This document shows, in pieces, positions 24,517-32,961 of a DNA stretch of 64,000 nucleotides (position 1 is its first letter; each line of letters opens with the position of its first letter). Origin of the DNA: Marinomonas spartinae (GTDB lineage: Bacteria > Pseudomonadota > Gammaproteobacteria > Pseudomonadales > Marinomonadaceae); NCBI RefSeq assembly GCF_016461715.1, contig NZ_JAEMUI010000016.1:1-64000 (forward strand), written 5' to 3'. The notes beneath the pieces were generated by a model. That model had not been told where the DNA came from and searched no databases. It saw only the letters and a program-made list of their open reading frames with translations. The translations under genes and the position numbers were made by a program.

Positions 24517-25107
24517 ATGATGATCCATTCCTCTTTTATTGAGCTAAAAACAGCGATTCTTGGTTGTCAGCATTGCGCAGCTTGCCTTCCTTTGCCACCA
24601 AAGCCCATTCTACAAATCCATCCTGATGCAAAAATTTTGATTGCTGGGCAAGCTCCTGGGCAAAAAGCTCATGAAGCAGGACGACCCTTTGATGATCCAA
24701 GTGGTGATCGACTACGTCAATGGCTGGGAGTATCAAAAGACGTTTTTTATGATGCTAAGCAGATAGCACTGGTTCCCATGGGGTTTTGCTTTCCTGGGAC
24801 GGGGAAATCTGGGGATTTGCCTCCAAGGAAAGAGTGTGCGGATTTATGGCGGGCACCACTACTGGCTGAACTTAAAAGCATTGAATTAGTTATCGTGCTG
24901 GGTTCTTATGCCCAAGCCTATCATCTAGGTGTGAAAGGGAAAGCATCGGTGACAGAACAAGTAAAACATTGGAAAGAATATTTAGCTCAAGGCAAGCTGC
25001 CTTTACCTCACCCAAGCCCTCGTAATAACCGTTGGCTAAAGCAAAACCCTTGGTTTGAAGAAGAGGTTTTGCCAGCGCTAAAAATGAGCGTTACTCGTAT
25101 TATCTAA
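24517..25107 (+). CDS. Uracil-DNA glycosylase superfamily protein
   Basis: The 196-residue protein has the UDG-fold signatures: GQAPGQKAHEAGRPFDDPSGDR-like active-site region (44-65; GQAPG at 44-48) and a late PHPSPRN (about 163-169) that matches the DNA-intercalating loop. Cysteines at 17, 20 and 23 (C-x2-C-x2-C) suggest an Fe-S or zinc site as in family 4/5 enzymes, although the full four-cysteine pattern is not obvious. It would remove uracil or a related damaged base. Two adjacent ATG codons (24517, 24520) are possible starts. Confidence 0.8.
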   Translation: MMIHSSFIELKTAILGCQHCAACLPLPPKPILQIHPDAKILIAGQAPGQKAHEAGRPFDDPSGDRLRQWLGVSKDVFYDAKQIALVPMGFCFPGTGKSGDLPPRKECADLWRAPLLAELKSIELVIVLGSYAQAYHLGVKGKASVTEQVKHWKEYLAQGKLPLPHPSPRNNRWLKQNPWFEEEVLPALKMSVTRII

Positions 25108-25266
25108 AAGCACACTCGTAATAAAACAGGGCGACATTATGTTGGCTTGTTTACGGTTATGATCCGCAATATCGAATAGTTTTTTACAATATACTTAATA
25201 AAATCAATTGATTATATATAGCCTCGTGACTCTTATAGAGTGGATTTTTTATGAGGTAAGGTGGCA

Positions 25267-25503
25267 ATGAAAAAATACTTATTGTATGGGCACGATGACT
25301 GTTTGTTTTGTCGCCGGGCGAAGCAAGTCTTGGAGGACAATAATGTTCTTTATCACTATGTGGATATAAAGGGTGAGAATTTGACCAGAGTGACGTTGTC
25401 TAGGCTGATTGGTCACGATATTTATACTTTACCACAGGTATTTTTAGACGATGAATATATCGGTGGCTTTCACGACCTACAGCGCCGTTTCGCGATTATT
25501 TGA
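25267..25503 (+). CDS. Glutaredoxin
   Basis: A 78-residue dithiol glutaredoxin that reduces protein disulfides with glutathione. The redox site C-L-F-C is at 12-15, the cis-proline loop TLPQVFLDDEYIGG lies near 56-69 and the GG pair binds glutathione. I prefer ATG 25267 (MKKYLLYG), seven bases after GAGGTAAGG; a GTG at 25261 would add two residues. The 153-bp gap upstream holds no gene. Length and motif suggest a GrxA/GrxC-type protein. Confidence 0.88.
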   Translation: MKKYLLYGHDDCLFCRRAKQVLEDNNVLYHYVDIKGENLTRVTLSRLIGHDIYTLPQVFLDDEYIGGFHDLQRRFAII

Positions 25504-25582
25504 TAGTCATTTAGCTTGATTTGTTTTTTAAATGCGTTTTACTTAGGTCTTATAACAATAAGAACACAAGGAGAACGTCATC

Positions 25583-26074
25583 ATGAAAACGCTCGTCGAA
25601 CATCTTTCTCAATATGCTGCTTATCATCGAGATAGACGAAATGTTGCAACACATTTTGTGGGAATACCTGTGATTGTTGTGGCCGTCGCTGTTTTGTTGT
25701 CTCGCCCCCAATGGGAGTTAGTCGGGCTGTTTATATCACCTGCTGTTTTCCTTGCCGTATTATCAGGCGTTTTCTATTTACGGCTTGATCGAGTGTTAGG
25801 CGTCTTGATGTGTGTATTGTTGCTCATGGCCCTATGGATTGGGAATAAAGTAGCTAATCTCGGTACATTCTCTTGGCTGGTAAGTGGTATTGGTTTATTT
25901 GTTGCCGGTTGGATGTGTCAGTTTGTGGGCCACTACTATGAAGGTCGAAAACCTGCTTTTATTGACGATATTGTAGGATTGATTGTGGGGCCATTATTTG
26001 TGTTGGTAGAAGTTCTTTTTTTGTTAGGGATGCAAAAAACGTTAGAGCAAGATATTAAGTCAGCGTCAGATTAG
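25583..26074 (+). CDS. Mpo1-like (DUF962/YGL010W) membrane protein
   Basis: A 163-residue inner-membrane protein with about four helices (27-41, 45-65, 70-87, 97-117). Conserved residues are in YAAYHRDRRNVATHFVGIP (H15, H24) and VGHYYEGRKPAFIDD (H117). Yeast Mpo1 is an iron-dependent dioxygenase that shortens 2-hydroxy fatty acids; bacterial members are generally uncharacterised. The histidines expected to hold iron are present. It stands as a single gene with AAGGAGA before its ATG. Confidence 0.82.
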   Translation: MKTLVEHLSQYAAYHRDRRNVATHFVGIPVIVVAVAVLLSRPQWELVGLFISPAVFLAVLSGVFYLRLDRVLGVLMCVLLLMALWIGNKVANLGTFSWLVSGIGLFVAGWMCQFVGHYYEGRKPAFIDDIVGLIVGPLFVLVEVLFLLGMQKTLEQDIKSASD

Positions 26075-26299
26075 AAGCATATAGATAATAAAATACGCTA
26101 TGTCTGATCATAAGGAAGGCAATAGAAAAAGGGATGAAAATATTAGGAGGGAAAATAAAGCGGGAGAGCTGGCGCTTATTGTTATTCTAGCGCGTGATCC
26201 CGAAGAGTAAGTCATTTTTAAAAGGCCATGTTAGGATGAGAGGCCTGTTATTAATGCTTGCTCAGTTGCTCTTAGAAATATGTTTTATTGACGTGACAG

Positions 26300-26500
26300 T
26301 TAAGCAAGGTGCGCAAGTTTAGATGCGTACACGTTAAATTTACTGACGACTTTTTTCATAGAAGCGGCAGCAGCAAAGACAAGATCTAAAGCGTACTCAG
26401 TGCTTTTTACACGAGCAATTAAAGTCGCTTTTTCACTTTCAGAGAGATATTTAGTATCGACACCAGCAAGTAATTCTTCAATAGGTTTTTGAGCTTTCAT
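26300..26500 (-). CDS. Small helical protein of unknown function
   Basis: A 66-codon frame with a good GAGGA site seven bases before its ATG. The predicted protein is almost entirely helical and basic (SEKATLIARVKSTEYALDLV, then AAAASMKKVVSKFNVYA). No family is recognised. It lies alone in a 700-bp stretch between the Mpo1-like gene and bluB; no other coding frame is convincing there. Confidence 0.5.
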   Translation of the reverse strand: MKAQKPIEELLAGVDTKYLSESEKATLIARVKSTEYALDLVFAAAASMKKVVSKFNVYASKLAHLA

Positions 26501-26711
26501 AATGTATTCCTCTTTCCATTTAGTAGCTAGTAGCTTATTTAGATCATGTAGTCTTTAATTGATTCAACTTTCTGACTACAAGGATAATATTAGAGGGCGG
26601 CTGTCTAAATAACAAACGATGTTTTCTATCCTTATTGATGAATTAAACTCAACTATTTTGATTTACGAATAAGAAACTTTATGACGAAGTGGAGGGTAAA
26701 GCGTTTGATGT

Positions 26712-26744
26712 AAAAAAACAGCTGTAAAATAGAGCTGTTTTTTT
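26712..26744 (-). terminator. Intrinsic terminator of bluB
   Basis: A perfect 12-bp stem (AAAAAAACAGCT with AGCTGTTTTTTT) and a 9-nt loop; T-rich on both strands. It begins 37 bases past the bluB stop on the minus strand. Confidence 0.85.
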
Positions 26745-26781
26745 ACTTGCCGATGAGTGTGATGTCAGTATAGACGCTAGT

Positions 26782-27438
26782 TTACTCTTTTATCGGATGA
26801 GACCAAGACTCAAAGTGGATGGCGCTTTTGGCTTCCCTTCTTGGTAACCAGCCAAAACGTTCTAGATCGGGGGTGGTCTGAAAATGGTCAACGTAACCAA
26901 CACAGAGATAAGCGATGATATTGATGTTCTCTGGAATGTGAAGGGCCTCTCGAATCACATGGTCGTGAACGATACTGACCCAACCAACCCCGATGTTTTC
27001 CGCTCGCGCTGCCAGCCATAGGTTTTGTACCGCACAGACGGCACTGAATAAATCCATTTCTGGTTTCGCTGTGCGTCCTAATACGACGGAACCTGTTCTA
27101 CTACGATCACAGGTTACACAGATGCCCAGTGGTGCCTCTTCGATGCCTTCGAGTTTTAAACTTTGATATTTTTCTTTACGTTCCCCTTCAAACAAGTTTG
27201 TGGCTTCCGCATGGGCGGTGAGAAAACCTTGTTTTATTTTTCGTTTGATGTGTGGGTTTTGGACCACAATAAAGTCCCAAGGCTGCATAAAACCAACACT
27301 TGGGGCATGATGCGCTGCGATCAATATACGCTCTAATACGTCATCAGGGATGGGGGTATCTATGAATTCTTTACGCACATCTCGACGGGCGAAAATGGTT
27401 TTATAGACGGCATCGCGTTCTTCTTGGGTAATTTTCAT
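26782..27438 (-). CDS. bluB: 5,6-dimethylbenzimidazole synthase
   Basis: BluB is a nitroreductase-fold enzyme that cannibalises reduced FMN with oxygen to make dimethylbenzimidazole, the lower ligand of cobalamin. The 218-aa protein shows IFARRDVRKEF (15-25), HHAPSVGFMQPWDFIVV (about 43-59) and the late GVGWVSI segment, all as in BluB rather than generic nitroreductases. Its product feeds CobT, encoded 15 kb upstream. The following hypothetical gene on the same strand starts just before it, so the two may share a transcript. Confidence 0.93.
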   Translation of the reverse strand: MKITQEERDAVYKTIFARRDVRKEFIDTPIPDDVLERILIAAHHAPSVGFMQPWDFIVVQNPHIKRKIKQGFLTAHAEATNLFEGERKEKYQSLKLEGIEEAPLGICVTCDRSRTGSVVLGRTAKPEMDLFSAVCAVQNLWLAARAENIGVGWVSIVHDHVIREALHIPENINIIAYLCVGYVDHFQTTPDLERFGWLPRREAKSAIHFESWSHPIKE

Positions 27439-27475
27439 TTTGGTGTTTTTTATTCATTACGTTGTATGGTGGGAA

Positions 27476-27991
27476 TTAGTGGGCAGTATCGATACCTGCA
27501 CACACGGTGGTGAGTATAGGGTCATCACTTTTTAGTTTATGCCACGCAAAGGTGGAATCTTGCGCGGTTTTGAAAAAGTTGGAACGAGCATCGTTTTTAC
27601 AGTCGATCACTTGCGTGACGCGTTTTGCACTATGGTGCCGTTCAAAGAAATAGAGATCAACTAATACCCAACTGGGGTGGCGCTGATTGATGGCTGAATG
27701 ACCCACATCTGCTGCGATAAAGCGCACGGTTTGAGGGTAGATATAACTCCAAGGGCGCCACAGGGTTTTCTCTTGCACGGTTTTTACAACGACAACGCCT
27801 TTTGGTAATAAGCTGGCTTGATGTGGATACCAATCGTATTCTCCCAGTATTTGAAAGCTTAACATGGTTAAACCTGCAAAGGCAGGAATAAACCAGACGG
27901 GGGCTTTTTTCTTTGTCAAATGGCGTATTAAAAGGGCAATGCCTGCCCCTCCTAGTCCTGCAAAGATGGTCGAAATGAATTCCCAAAACAT
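27476..27991 (-). CDS. Hypothetical membrane-anchored protein
   Basis: With the start at 27991 (MFWEFISTIFAGLGGAG, AGAGAGA upstream) the protein has 171 aa. Two hydrophobic helices (about 4-23 and 34-49) lead to a polar domain of about 115 residues, which includes YPQTVRFIAADVGHSAI and three cysteines or cysteine-adjacent turns (VIDCKND, VCAGID). A longer start at 28063 would run into the hairpin behind the symporter gene and is less likely. I do not recognise the family. It lies 37 bases before bluB. Confidence 0.65.
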   Translation of the reverse strand: MFWEFISTIFAGLGGAGIALLIRHLTKKKAPVWFIPAFAGLTMLSFQILGEYDWYPHQASLLPKGVVVVKTVQEKTLWRPWSYIYPQTVRFIAADVGHSAINQRHPSWVLVDLYFFERHHSAKRVTQVIDCKNDARSNFFKTAQDSTFAWHKLKSDDPILTTVCAGIDTAH

Positions 27992-28049
27992 GGTTTCTCT
28001 CTTACTCTTTTTAGATTGGTGATCATCATACAGGAAGTTGCTATAAACA

Positions 28050-28084
28050 AAGAAACCGAACACGATTGTCGTGTTCGGTTTCTT
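28050..28084 (-). terminator. Strong bidirectional terminator of the symporter operon
   Basis: A perfect 16-bp stem (AAGAAACCGAACACGA with TCGTGTTCGGTTTCTT) closes over three bases. On the minus strand it is followed by TGTTTATAG. It begins 55 bases past the symporter stop. Confidence 0.85.
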
Positions 28085-28139
28085 GTTCCTTGCACTTCAA
28101 TTATTGCCTGAACCTCAATATTGGATAGAGCTTGATGCC

Positions 28140-29906
28140 TTAATGGTCGACAGCATGACCAGCACCTTGTGGGTAACGCACACTTTCGACCAGATCTTGA
28201 ATGGATTTGGGTGGTTCTTCTGTCATATAAGAGACCATGAATGCAACGATAAAGTTAATGGCTGCGCCGATGGCTCCAAATGATAATGGAGAGATACCGA
28301 AGAGCCAGTTATCCGGTGTATTAGTGTACGAGGCTGTGCCTGGAATAAAGAACCATCCTAAGAATAGGAAGATATAGACTAGGGTGCAGCCTAAACCTGC
28401 CAGCATACCCGCAATGGCTCCCTTATTGTTGATGCGTTTGGAGAAAATTCCCATCATTAAAGCAGGGAAAATAGACGCAGCCGCAATGCCGAAAGCTAAG
28501 GCGACGACTTGGGCGGCAAAGCCCGGCGGATGCATGCCTAAATAGGTTGCTACGGCAATGGCGACCCCCATAGAGATCCTAGCCGCGAGTAATTCGCCTC
28601 TATCAGAAATATTAGGGTTAATGGTGCCTTTAATTAAATCGTGGCTGACAGCCGACGAGATGGCGAGCAATAAACCCGCAGCGGTAGACAGGGCTGCCGC
28701 TAATCCTCCTGCTGCGATTAGTCCTACAACCCAACCTGGTAAGTTGGCTATTTCTGGGTTTGCCAATACAAGAATGTCGTTGTTGACACTTAACTCGTTC
28801 CCATTCCAGCCTCGTTCTGCTGCCGTGGCTGCAAAAGCTGGCGAATCGTTGTAGAGTTCGATGCGACCGTCGCCATTTTTATCTTGGAACTTGATCAAAC
28901 CTGTGGTTTCCCAATTCTTGATCCAATCAGGCCGCTCAGCGTACTCTATTGGTTGTTCAGTGGGGCCATTTGGGTAAATGGTGGTTAACAAGTTCAAGCG
29001 AGCCATGGAAGCAACGGCAGGAGCGGTTAAATACAATAATGCAATGAAGACTAGAGCCCAACCCGCTGACCAACGTGCATCCGCCACCTTTGGTACGGTG
29101 AAAAATCGAATAATAACGTGTGGTAAACCTGCGGTACCAATCATCAGAGACAGAGTGAATAGAACCATATTGAGTTTGTTATCAACGTCTGCCGTATAAT
29201 CTCTAAAGCCTAACTCACGAACAACTTGATCAAGCTTTTCTAATAGCGGAATGCCGGATTCAACATGGTCTGAAAATAAGCCTATGGGGGGCAGGAAAGT
29301 GTCGGTGAGTTGCAGAGAAATGAAAATAGCGGGTATCGTGTAAGCGATAATCAACACCACATACTGAGCGACTTGTGTATAAGTTATGCCCTTCATACCA
29401 CCCAGTACTGCATACAAAAACACTACCACGGCGGCGATAAGTAAGCCGATGTCATTACTGACTTCTAAGAAACGTGAGAAGGCCACTCCAGCGCCTGTCA
29501 TCTGGCCAATAACATAGGTAGTAGAGGCGATGATTAAGCAAGCAACGGCCACTAATCTTGCGCCGCTACTATAAAAGCGATCACCAATAAAATCAGGTAC
29601 CGTGTATTTACCAAATTTGCGTAAATAGGGAGCTAACAGCATGGCGAGTAAAACATAGCCTCCTGTCCAGCCCATTAAGAAAGAGGAATTGGCGTAGCCG
29701 CCTGCGGCTATTAAACCCGCCATGGAGATAAAAGAGGCCGCAGACATCCAATCTGCAGCGGTTGCCATGCCGTTTAAGACTGGGTGAACGCCACCACCAG
29801 CGACATAAAACTCTTTGGTTGAGCCTGCCCTTGCCCAAATAGCAATACCAATATAAAGAGCAAAGGAAGCCCCGACGAATAGGAAGTTAATGACAAATTG
29901 ACTCAT
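28140..29906 (-). CDS. Sodium:solute symporter, VC2705 subfamily (ActP-like)
   Basis: The 588-aa inner-membrane protein has about 13 helices of the SSS family; it should carry a small carboxylate such as acetate with sodium. Early helices read AGGGVHPVLNGMATAADWMS, and AGGLAAALSTAAGLLLAISSA near 395-415 is the sodium-site helix pair. A long loop (about 305-385) holds DKNGDGRIELYN at 342-353, an EF-hand-like calcium loop. It follows its DUF4212 partner by four bases. The VC2705 group differs from ActP by this loop and by needing the small subunit. Confidence 0.88.
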   Translation of the reverse strand: MSQFVINFLFVGASFALYIGIAIWARAGSTKEFYVAGGGVHPVLNGMATAADWMSAASFISMAGLIAAGGYANSSFLMGWTGGYVLLAMLLAPYLRKFGKYTVPDFIGDRFYSSGARLVAVACLIIASTTYVIGQMTGAGVAFSRFLEVSNDIGLLIAAVVVFLYAVLGGMKGITYTQVAQYVVLIIAYTIPAIFISLQLTDTFLPPIGLFSDHVESGIPLLEKLDQVVRELGFRDYTADVDNKLNMVLFTLSLMIGTAGLPHVIIRFFTVPKVADARWSAGWALVFIALLYLTAPAVASMARLNLLTTIYPNGPTEQPIEYAERPDWIKNWETTGLIKFQDKNGDGRIELYNDSPAFAATAAERGWNGNELSVNNDILVLANPEIANLPGWVVGLIAAGGLAAALSTAAGLLLAISSAVSHDLIKGTINPNISDRGELLAARISMGVAIAVATYLGMHPPGFAAQVVALAFGIAAASIFPALMMGIFSKRINNKGAIAGMLAGLGCTLVYIFLFLGWFFIPGTASYTNTPDNWLFGISPLSFGAIGAAINFIVAFMVSYMTEEPPKSIQDLVESVRYPQGAGHAVDH

Positions 29907-29910
29907 AGCA

Positions 29911-30171
29911 TTACTCCTCTAGGCCAAATGCTTTGTCTAACTTGTTCATTCTCCAAGCATAGAAAAAGGTGATTGCGATAAAAACAAGAATGGATCCTTG
30001 TTGGGCAAACCAGAAGCCAAGGTCGGTTCCTCCAACGTGTATACCTGATAGAAGTGGGCGTAGTAAAATAGCGCAGCCATAAGAGGCTAATGCCCAGACG
30101 ATTAAGCAACCTAGTATGAGTCTTAGGTTAGCTTGCCAGTATCTTTCAGCATTTGATTTGGGGTTAGACAC
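29911..30171 (-). CDS. DUF4212 sodium/substrate symporter small subunit
   Basis: This 86-residue protein has two transmembrane helices (about 18-38 and 52-74) and the family segments AERYWQANLRLI and LGFWFAQQGSILVFIAITFFYAWRMN. (The latter spans about 48-73.) I chose GTG 30171, which has AAGGAG six bases upstream. An earlier ATG at 30252 would add 27 basic residues. The large subunit starts four bases after its stop, the arrangement typical of VC2705-type carriers. Confidence 0.88.
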   Translation of the reverse strand: MSNPKSNAERYWQANLRLILGCLIVWALASYGCAILLRPLLSGIHVGGTDLGFWFAQQGSILVFIAITFFYAWRMNKLDKAFGLEE

Positions 30172-30417
30172 GGTAATCTCCTTATTTATAATTATTGTTT
30201 TACAACGCATTTTTAATTTAGCAGCGTTTTGTCTATTTTGTGTAAAAAACAATTAAAAAATATGTGTTAAAGATGTGGCGTAAGATTGAGCGGTATGGTT
30301 AGCATAGAAGCCTGAGGTGCCGCATTGTTATGAATAAAACACGACGAAAAGATCCATTGCTTACTGTGGTTTGAAGAGAATCGTTTTAGGCCGATTTGAT
30401 TAAAAAAGGAAAAGAGG

Positions 30418-30885
30418 ATGATCAAAAACATATTTGTCGCCAAAAAGTCGAAAATGCCCCAGATTGAAATTGAAGCTGTTAAAGTGGATGCTGGAAAAGG
30501 CATTGTCGGTGATCGAAACTATGCTAAACGACAAGAGGAAGGTCAGAATATCACCTTTGTAGAAAGCGAAGAAATTGATGCTTTTAATACGAACTTTAAG
30601 CAACAAATTGGACTGTCAGCCACGCGTCGAAACATTGTGACGGAGGGAGTGCGATTAAATCATTTAGTTGGAAAAGAGTTTATGATTGGCGATGTGCGCT
30701 TTTACGGAGTGGAGTTGTGTGAACCTTGTGCATTTTTGGGACAGTTGCTTGCCAATGATTCTCTATCGCCACCACAAGTGGTTAAAGCTTGGGTGCATCG
30801 TGGTGGGTTAAGAGCGAATGTGTTAAGCACAGGGATTTTAAAGACGGGTATGCCTTTTATCGTCAGTAATGACTTATCTTATTAA
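30418..30885 (+). CDS. MOSC domain protein
   Basis: A 155-residue MOSC-fold protein, the domain that binds molybdenum cofactor sulfur in YiiM and mARC-type enzymes. The strand VDAGKGIVGDRNYA (about 23-36), the RRNIVTEG segment and the conserved cysteine in LCEPCAFLG (about 100-108) are present. It has no N-terminal beta-barrel domain, so it is a stand-alone MOSC protein. It converges with the diguanylate cyclase gene, with only 19 bases between. Confidence 0.85.
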   Translation: MIKNIFVAKKSKMPQIEIEAVKVDAGKGIVGDRNYAKRQEEGQNITFVESEEIDAFNTNFKQQIGLSATRRNIVTEGVRLNHLVGKEFMIGDVRFYGVELCEPCAFLGQLLANDSLSPPQVVKAWVHRGGLRANVLSTGILKTGMPFIVSNDLSY

Positions 30886-30904
30886 ATGGTCACCGATCTG
30901 CACC

Positions 30905-32683
30905 CTATAGGGAGTCGGATGGGCTGGGTAAGGTTCTTAATGGAGCATACTCCTCATTCGCTTGAGCGATAATTTGATCTCGTCCATTGTTTTTTGCCCT
31001 ATATAAGGCTTGGTCTGCGAGATGGATGAGGTGGTCAAATTTGTCCCCCTCCTTTGGTATATGGCTGGTGATACCTTGGCTGAGCGTAATGTATTTTTTA
31101 GGCGACTTATGATGTTCGATCTCTTCTTCGTAGAGTTTGCTTTGTAGTTTTTTAGCGAACACCATTGCTCGGTCTAGGTCAAAATAGGGCAGTAGAATGA
31201 TGAACTCTTCACCTCCGTAGCGGGCTGCGATGCCCTGTGTGCTTTTTACTTCCGCTAGAATCAATTGTGCCACTTGAAATAAACATTTATCTCCAGCTTG
31301 GTGACCATAGTAATCATTGAAATTTTTAAACCAGTCTAAATCAAGCATGATGATGCTTATGCTGATTTGTTTCTCACAGGCGAGTTGCCAAATGTTCGTG
31401 AGTTCGTGGAAGAAATGTCGGCGATTCGCCATTTGAGTAAGTTCGTCGGTATGGCTTAATTGCTGCAGTGACTGGTTGAGCTGAGTCAGCTTTTGATTGG
31501 CCTCTTCGGTGCGCTGTTGAGCTTCGAGGGAGTCTTGTTGCGCTTTATTGGTCGCCTCGACAAAAATAGAAAATGCTTTCCCCATCATTGCTATTTCATC
31601 ATTCCCTGACTGAGGTATGTTTGTTTTTATGCCTTCGACATGTTCTAGCATCACGCTATTTAATCGGTTCAAACGACGAATCAGGTAGTGATGGATAAAC
31701 CAGTATGCAATGCCTGTTAGTAACAGAAAGATAACACTAAATAAGCCGATTTTTAGCATCACTTTACTGATAAATGCTTTGTGTGCCGAAGAGGCTTTTT
31801 GCGTTGATTGTTTTAATAACACATAAAGATCGTAACATGCATTGCTGAGTTTTTTTGCTTCCATGCGCGTTTTGTTTACTGCTATTAACGTGGCTGAGAG
31901 TTGCATTTGTCGTTTAAGTGTTGTGTTGAATACCTGCTTAGATAACTTGCTGATAAGACTAATGTTTTGCCATTCAGATGATGTCAAGTTATCTTGATAT
32001 GACATGTTTGAGATTAATGAGGAAATGCTGTTCATCTGAGTAATCAGTTGATTGAAAGTTGTCGAGTGCAATGTCAGAACACTTAGATTGATGGTTTTGA
32101 TAAGCTCATCAACAAGGTTTTTTTGATGTTCTGTTGTTTGTGGGAGGAGGTAGATTTTCTTTTGTAGGCTTAGCAGACGAGACTCAATATTACGTTGTAA
32201 CTGGGTGATATTTCTTTTTTCAATCAGATAGTTATTTAAGATACGAATAGTGTCGAAGTAGGGTTTTTTTAACCTATCTATCTTGTCAATTAAGGCTTGT
32301 TCATGTGGTGTGTTAGCGGTTAATTGCTGACGAATATCTTCGAAGGAACGTTCAAATGAAACATTATTGACAATATTTTTGTTTTGTTCAGGCAGGCCAA
32401 TGGTTGGCGTTTGAATGTATTTGTCGTCATAGCTTTGGTTGAGCATATTGACTAGAGTGTCAGAGGCAATGACTTCTGCTTCTCGAGATAGTTCTGCTGC
32501 ATGCATTGCTCGGTCAAAATAGGAGTTAGACAATGCTTCAAACTCTTGGGACTGTTCTCGTAAGGTAAAGAGGCTGTAACCTGTTGTCAGAACATAGAAG
32601 CTAAGAACACTTAAAAGAACTAAATTTAGGCGAAAGCCTAATTGTTTCAACGGCTTGAGCTTTGTATTAGCCTCATTTGCCAT
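30905..32683 (-). CDS. Membrane diguanylate cyclase with periplasmic sensor domain
   Basis: The 592-aa protein has an N-terminal helix (15-37), a long, mostly helical periplasmic region (40-305), a second membrane helix (about 306-328), a HAMP-like linker, a short coiled coil (380-410) and the GGDEF domain (415-570). The active-site loop is GGEEF at 490-494, so it should make cyclic-di-GMP. The inhibitory RxxD (about 480-483) is not seen clearly. A good AGGAG precedes ATG 32683. The signal it senses is unknown. Confidence 0.92.
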   Translation of the reverse strand: MANEANTKLKPLKQLGFRLNLVLLSVLSFYVLTTGYSLFTLREQSQEFEALSNSYFDRAMHAAELSREAEVIASDTLVNMLNQSYDDKYIQTPTIGLPEQNKNIVNNVSFERSFEDIRQQLTANTPHEQALIDKIDRLKKPYFDTIRILNNYLIEKRNITQLQRNIESRLLSLQKKIYLLPQTTEHQKNLVDELIKTINLSVLTLHSTTFNQLITQMNSISSLISNMSYQDNLTSSEWQNISLISKLSKQVFNTTLKRQMQLSATLIAVNKTRMEAKKLSNACYDLYVLLKQSTQKASSAHKAFISKVMLKIGLFSVIFLLLTGIAYWFIHHYLIRRLNRLNSVMLEHVEGIKTNIPQSGNDEIAMMGKAFSIFVEATNKAQQDSLEAQQRTEEANQKLTQLNQSLQQLSHTDELTQMANRRHFFHELTNIWQLACEKQISISIIMLDLDWFKNFNDYYGHQAGDKCLFQVAQLILAEVKSTQGIAARYGGEEFIILLPYFDLDRAMVFAKKLQSKLYEEEIEHHKSPKKYITLSQGITSHIPKEGDKFDHLIHLADQALYRAKNNGRDQIIAQANEEYAPLRTLPSPSDSL

Positions 32684-32696
32684 GTTTCGTCTCCTG

Positions 32697-32733
32697 ACGT
32701 ACTTCTATTTATGAAAAATAACGTACTTCTATT
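32697..32733. repeat. 13-bp direct repeat before the diguanylate cyclase gene
   Basis: ACGTACTTCTATT occurs at 32697-32709 and again at 32721-32733, 24 bases apart. It covers the promoter-proximal region of the minus-strand gene starting at 32683. It may be a regulator site or the trace of a local duplication. Confidence 0.5.
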
Positions 32734-32914
32734 GCTCTATATAACCTGATGTACTGGCTAAAGTCATGTAGATTGTCGTGTTTCATGTAATGTTTTTTAG
32801 TAATTCTCCGAAAAAATAATGATTAGAAGCAAACATCGTTATATTGAAAATACAAGTAAGCTTGTCCGTGTGAGACGATGAAGCAATTGATTGGCCATTA
32901 TATGTCAGAAAAAG

Positions 32915-32954
32915 AAGGCTTTACCATTGATTATATGGACTTAAGTAAAGCCTT
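32915..32954 (-). terminator. Intrinsic terminator of the class V aminotransferase gene
   Basis: A perfect 10-bp stem AAGGCTTTAC/GTAAAGCCTT with a 20-nt loop is followed on the minus strand by CTTTTTC. It starts eight bases after the stop. The gap of 278 bp around it contains no convincing gene. Confidence 0.7.
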
Positions 32955-32961
32955 GAAATAT

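Noticed and set aside
26100..26210. 36-codon frame MSDHKEGNRKRD-like
   Set aside because: A GGAAGG-type site lies inside it rather than before it, and it is too short to judge; left uncalled.
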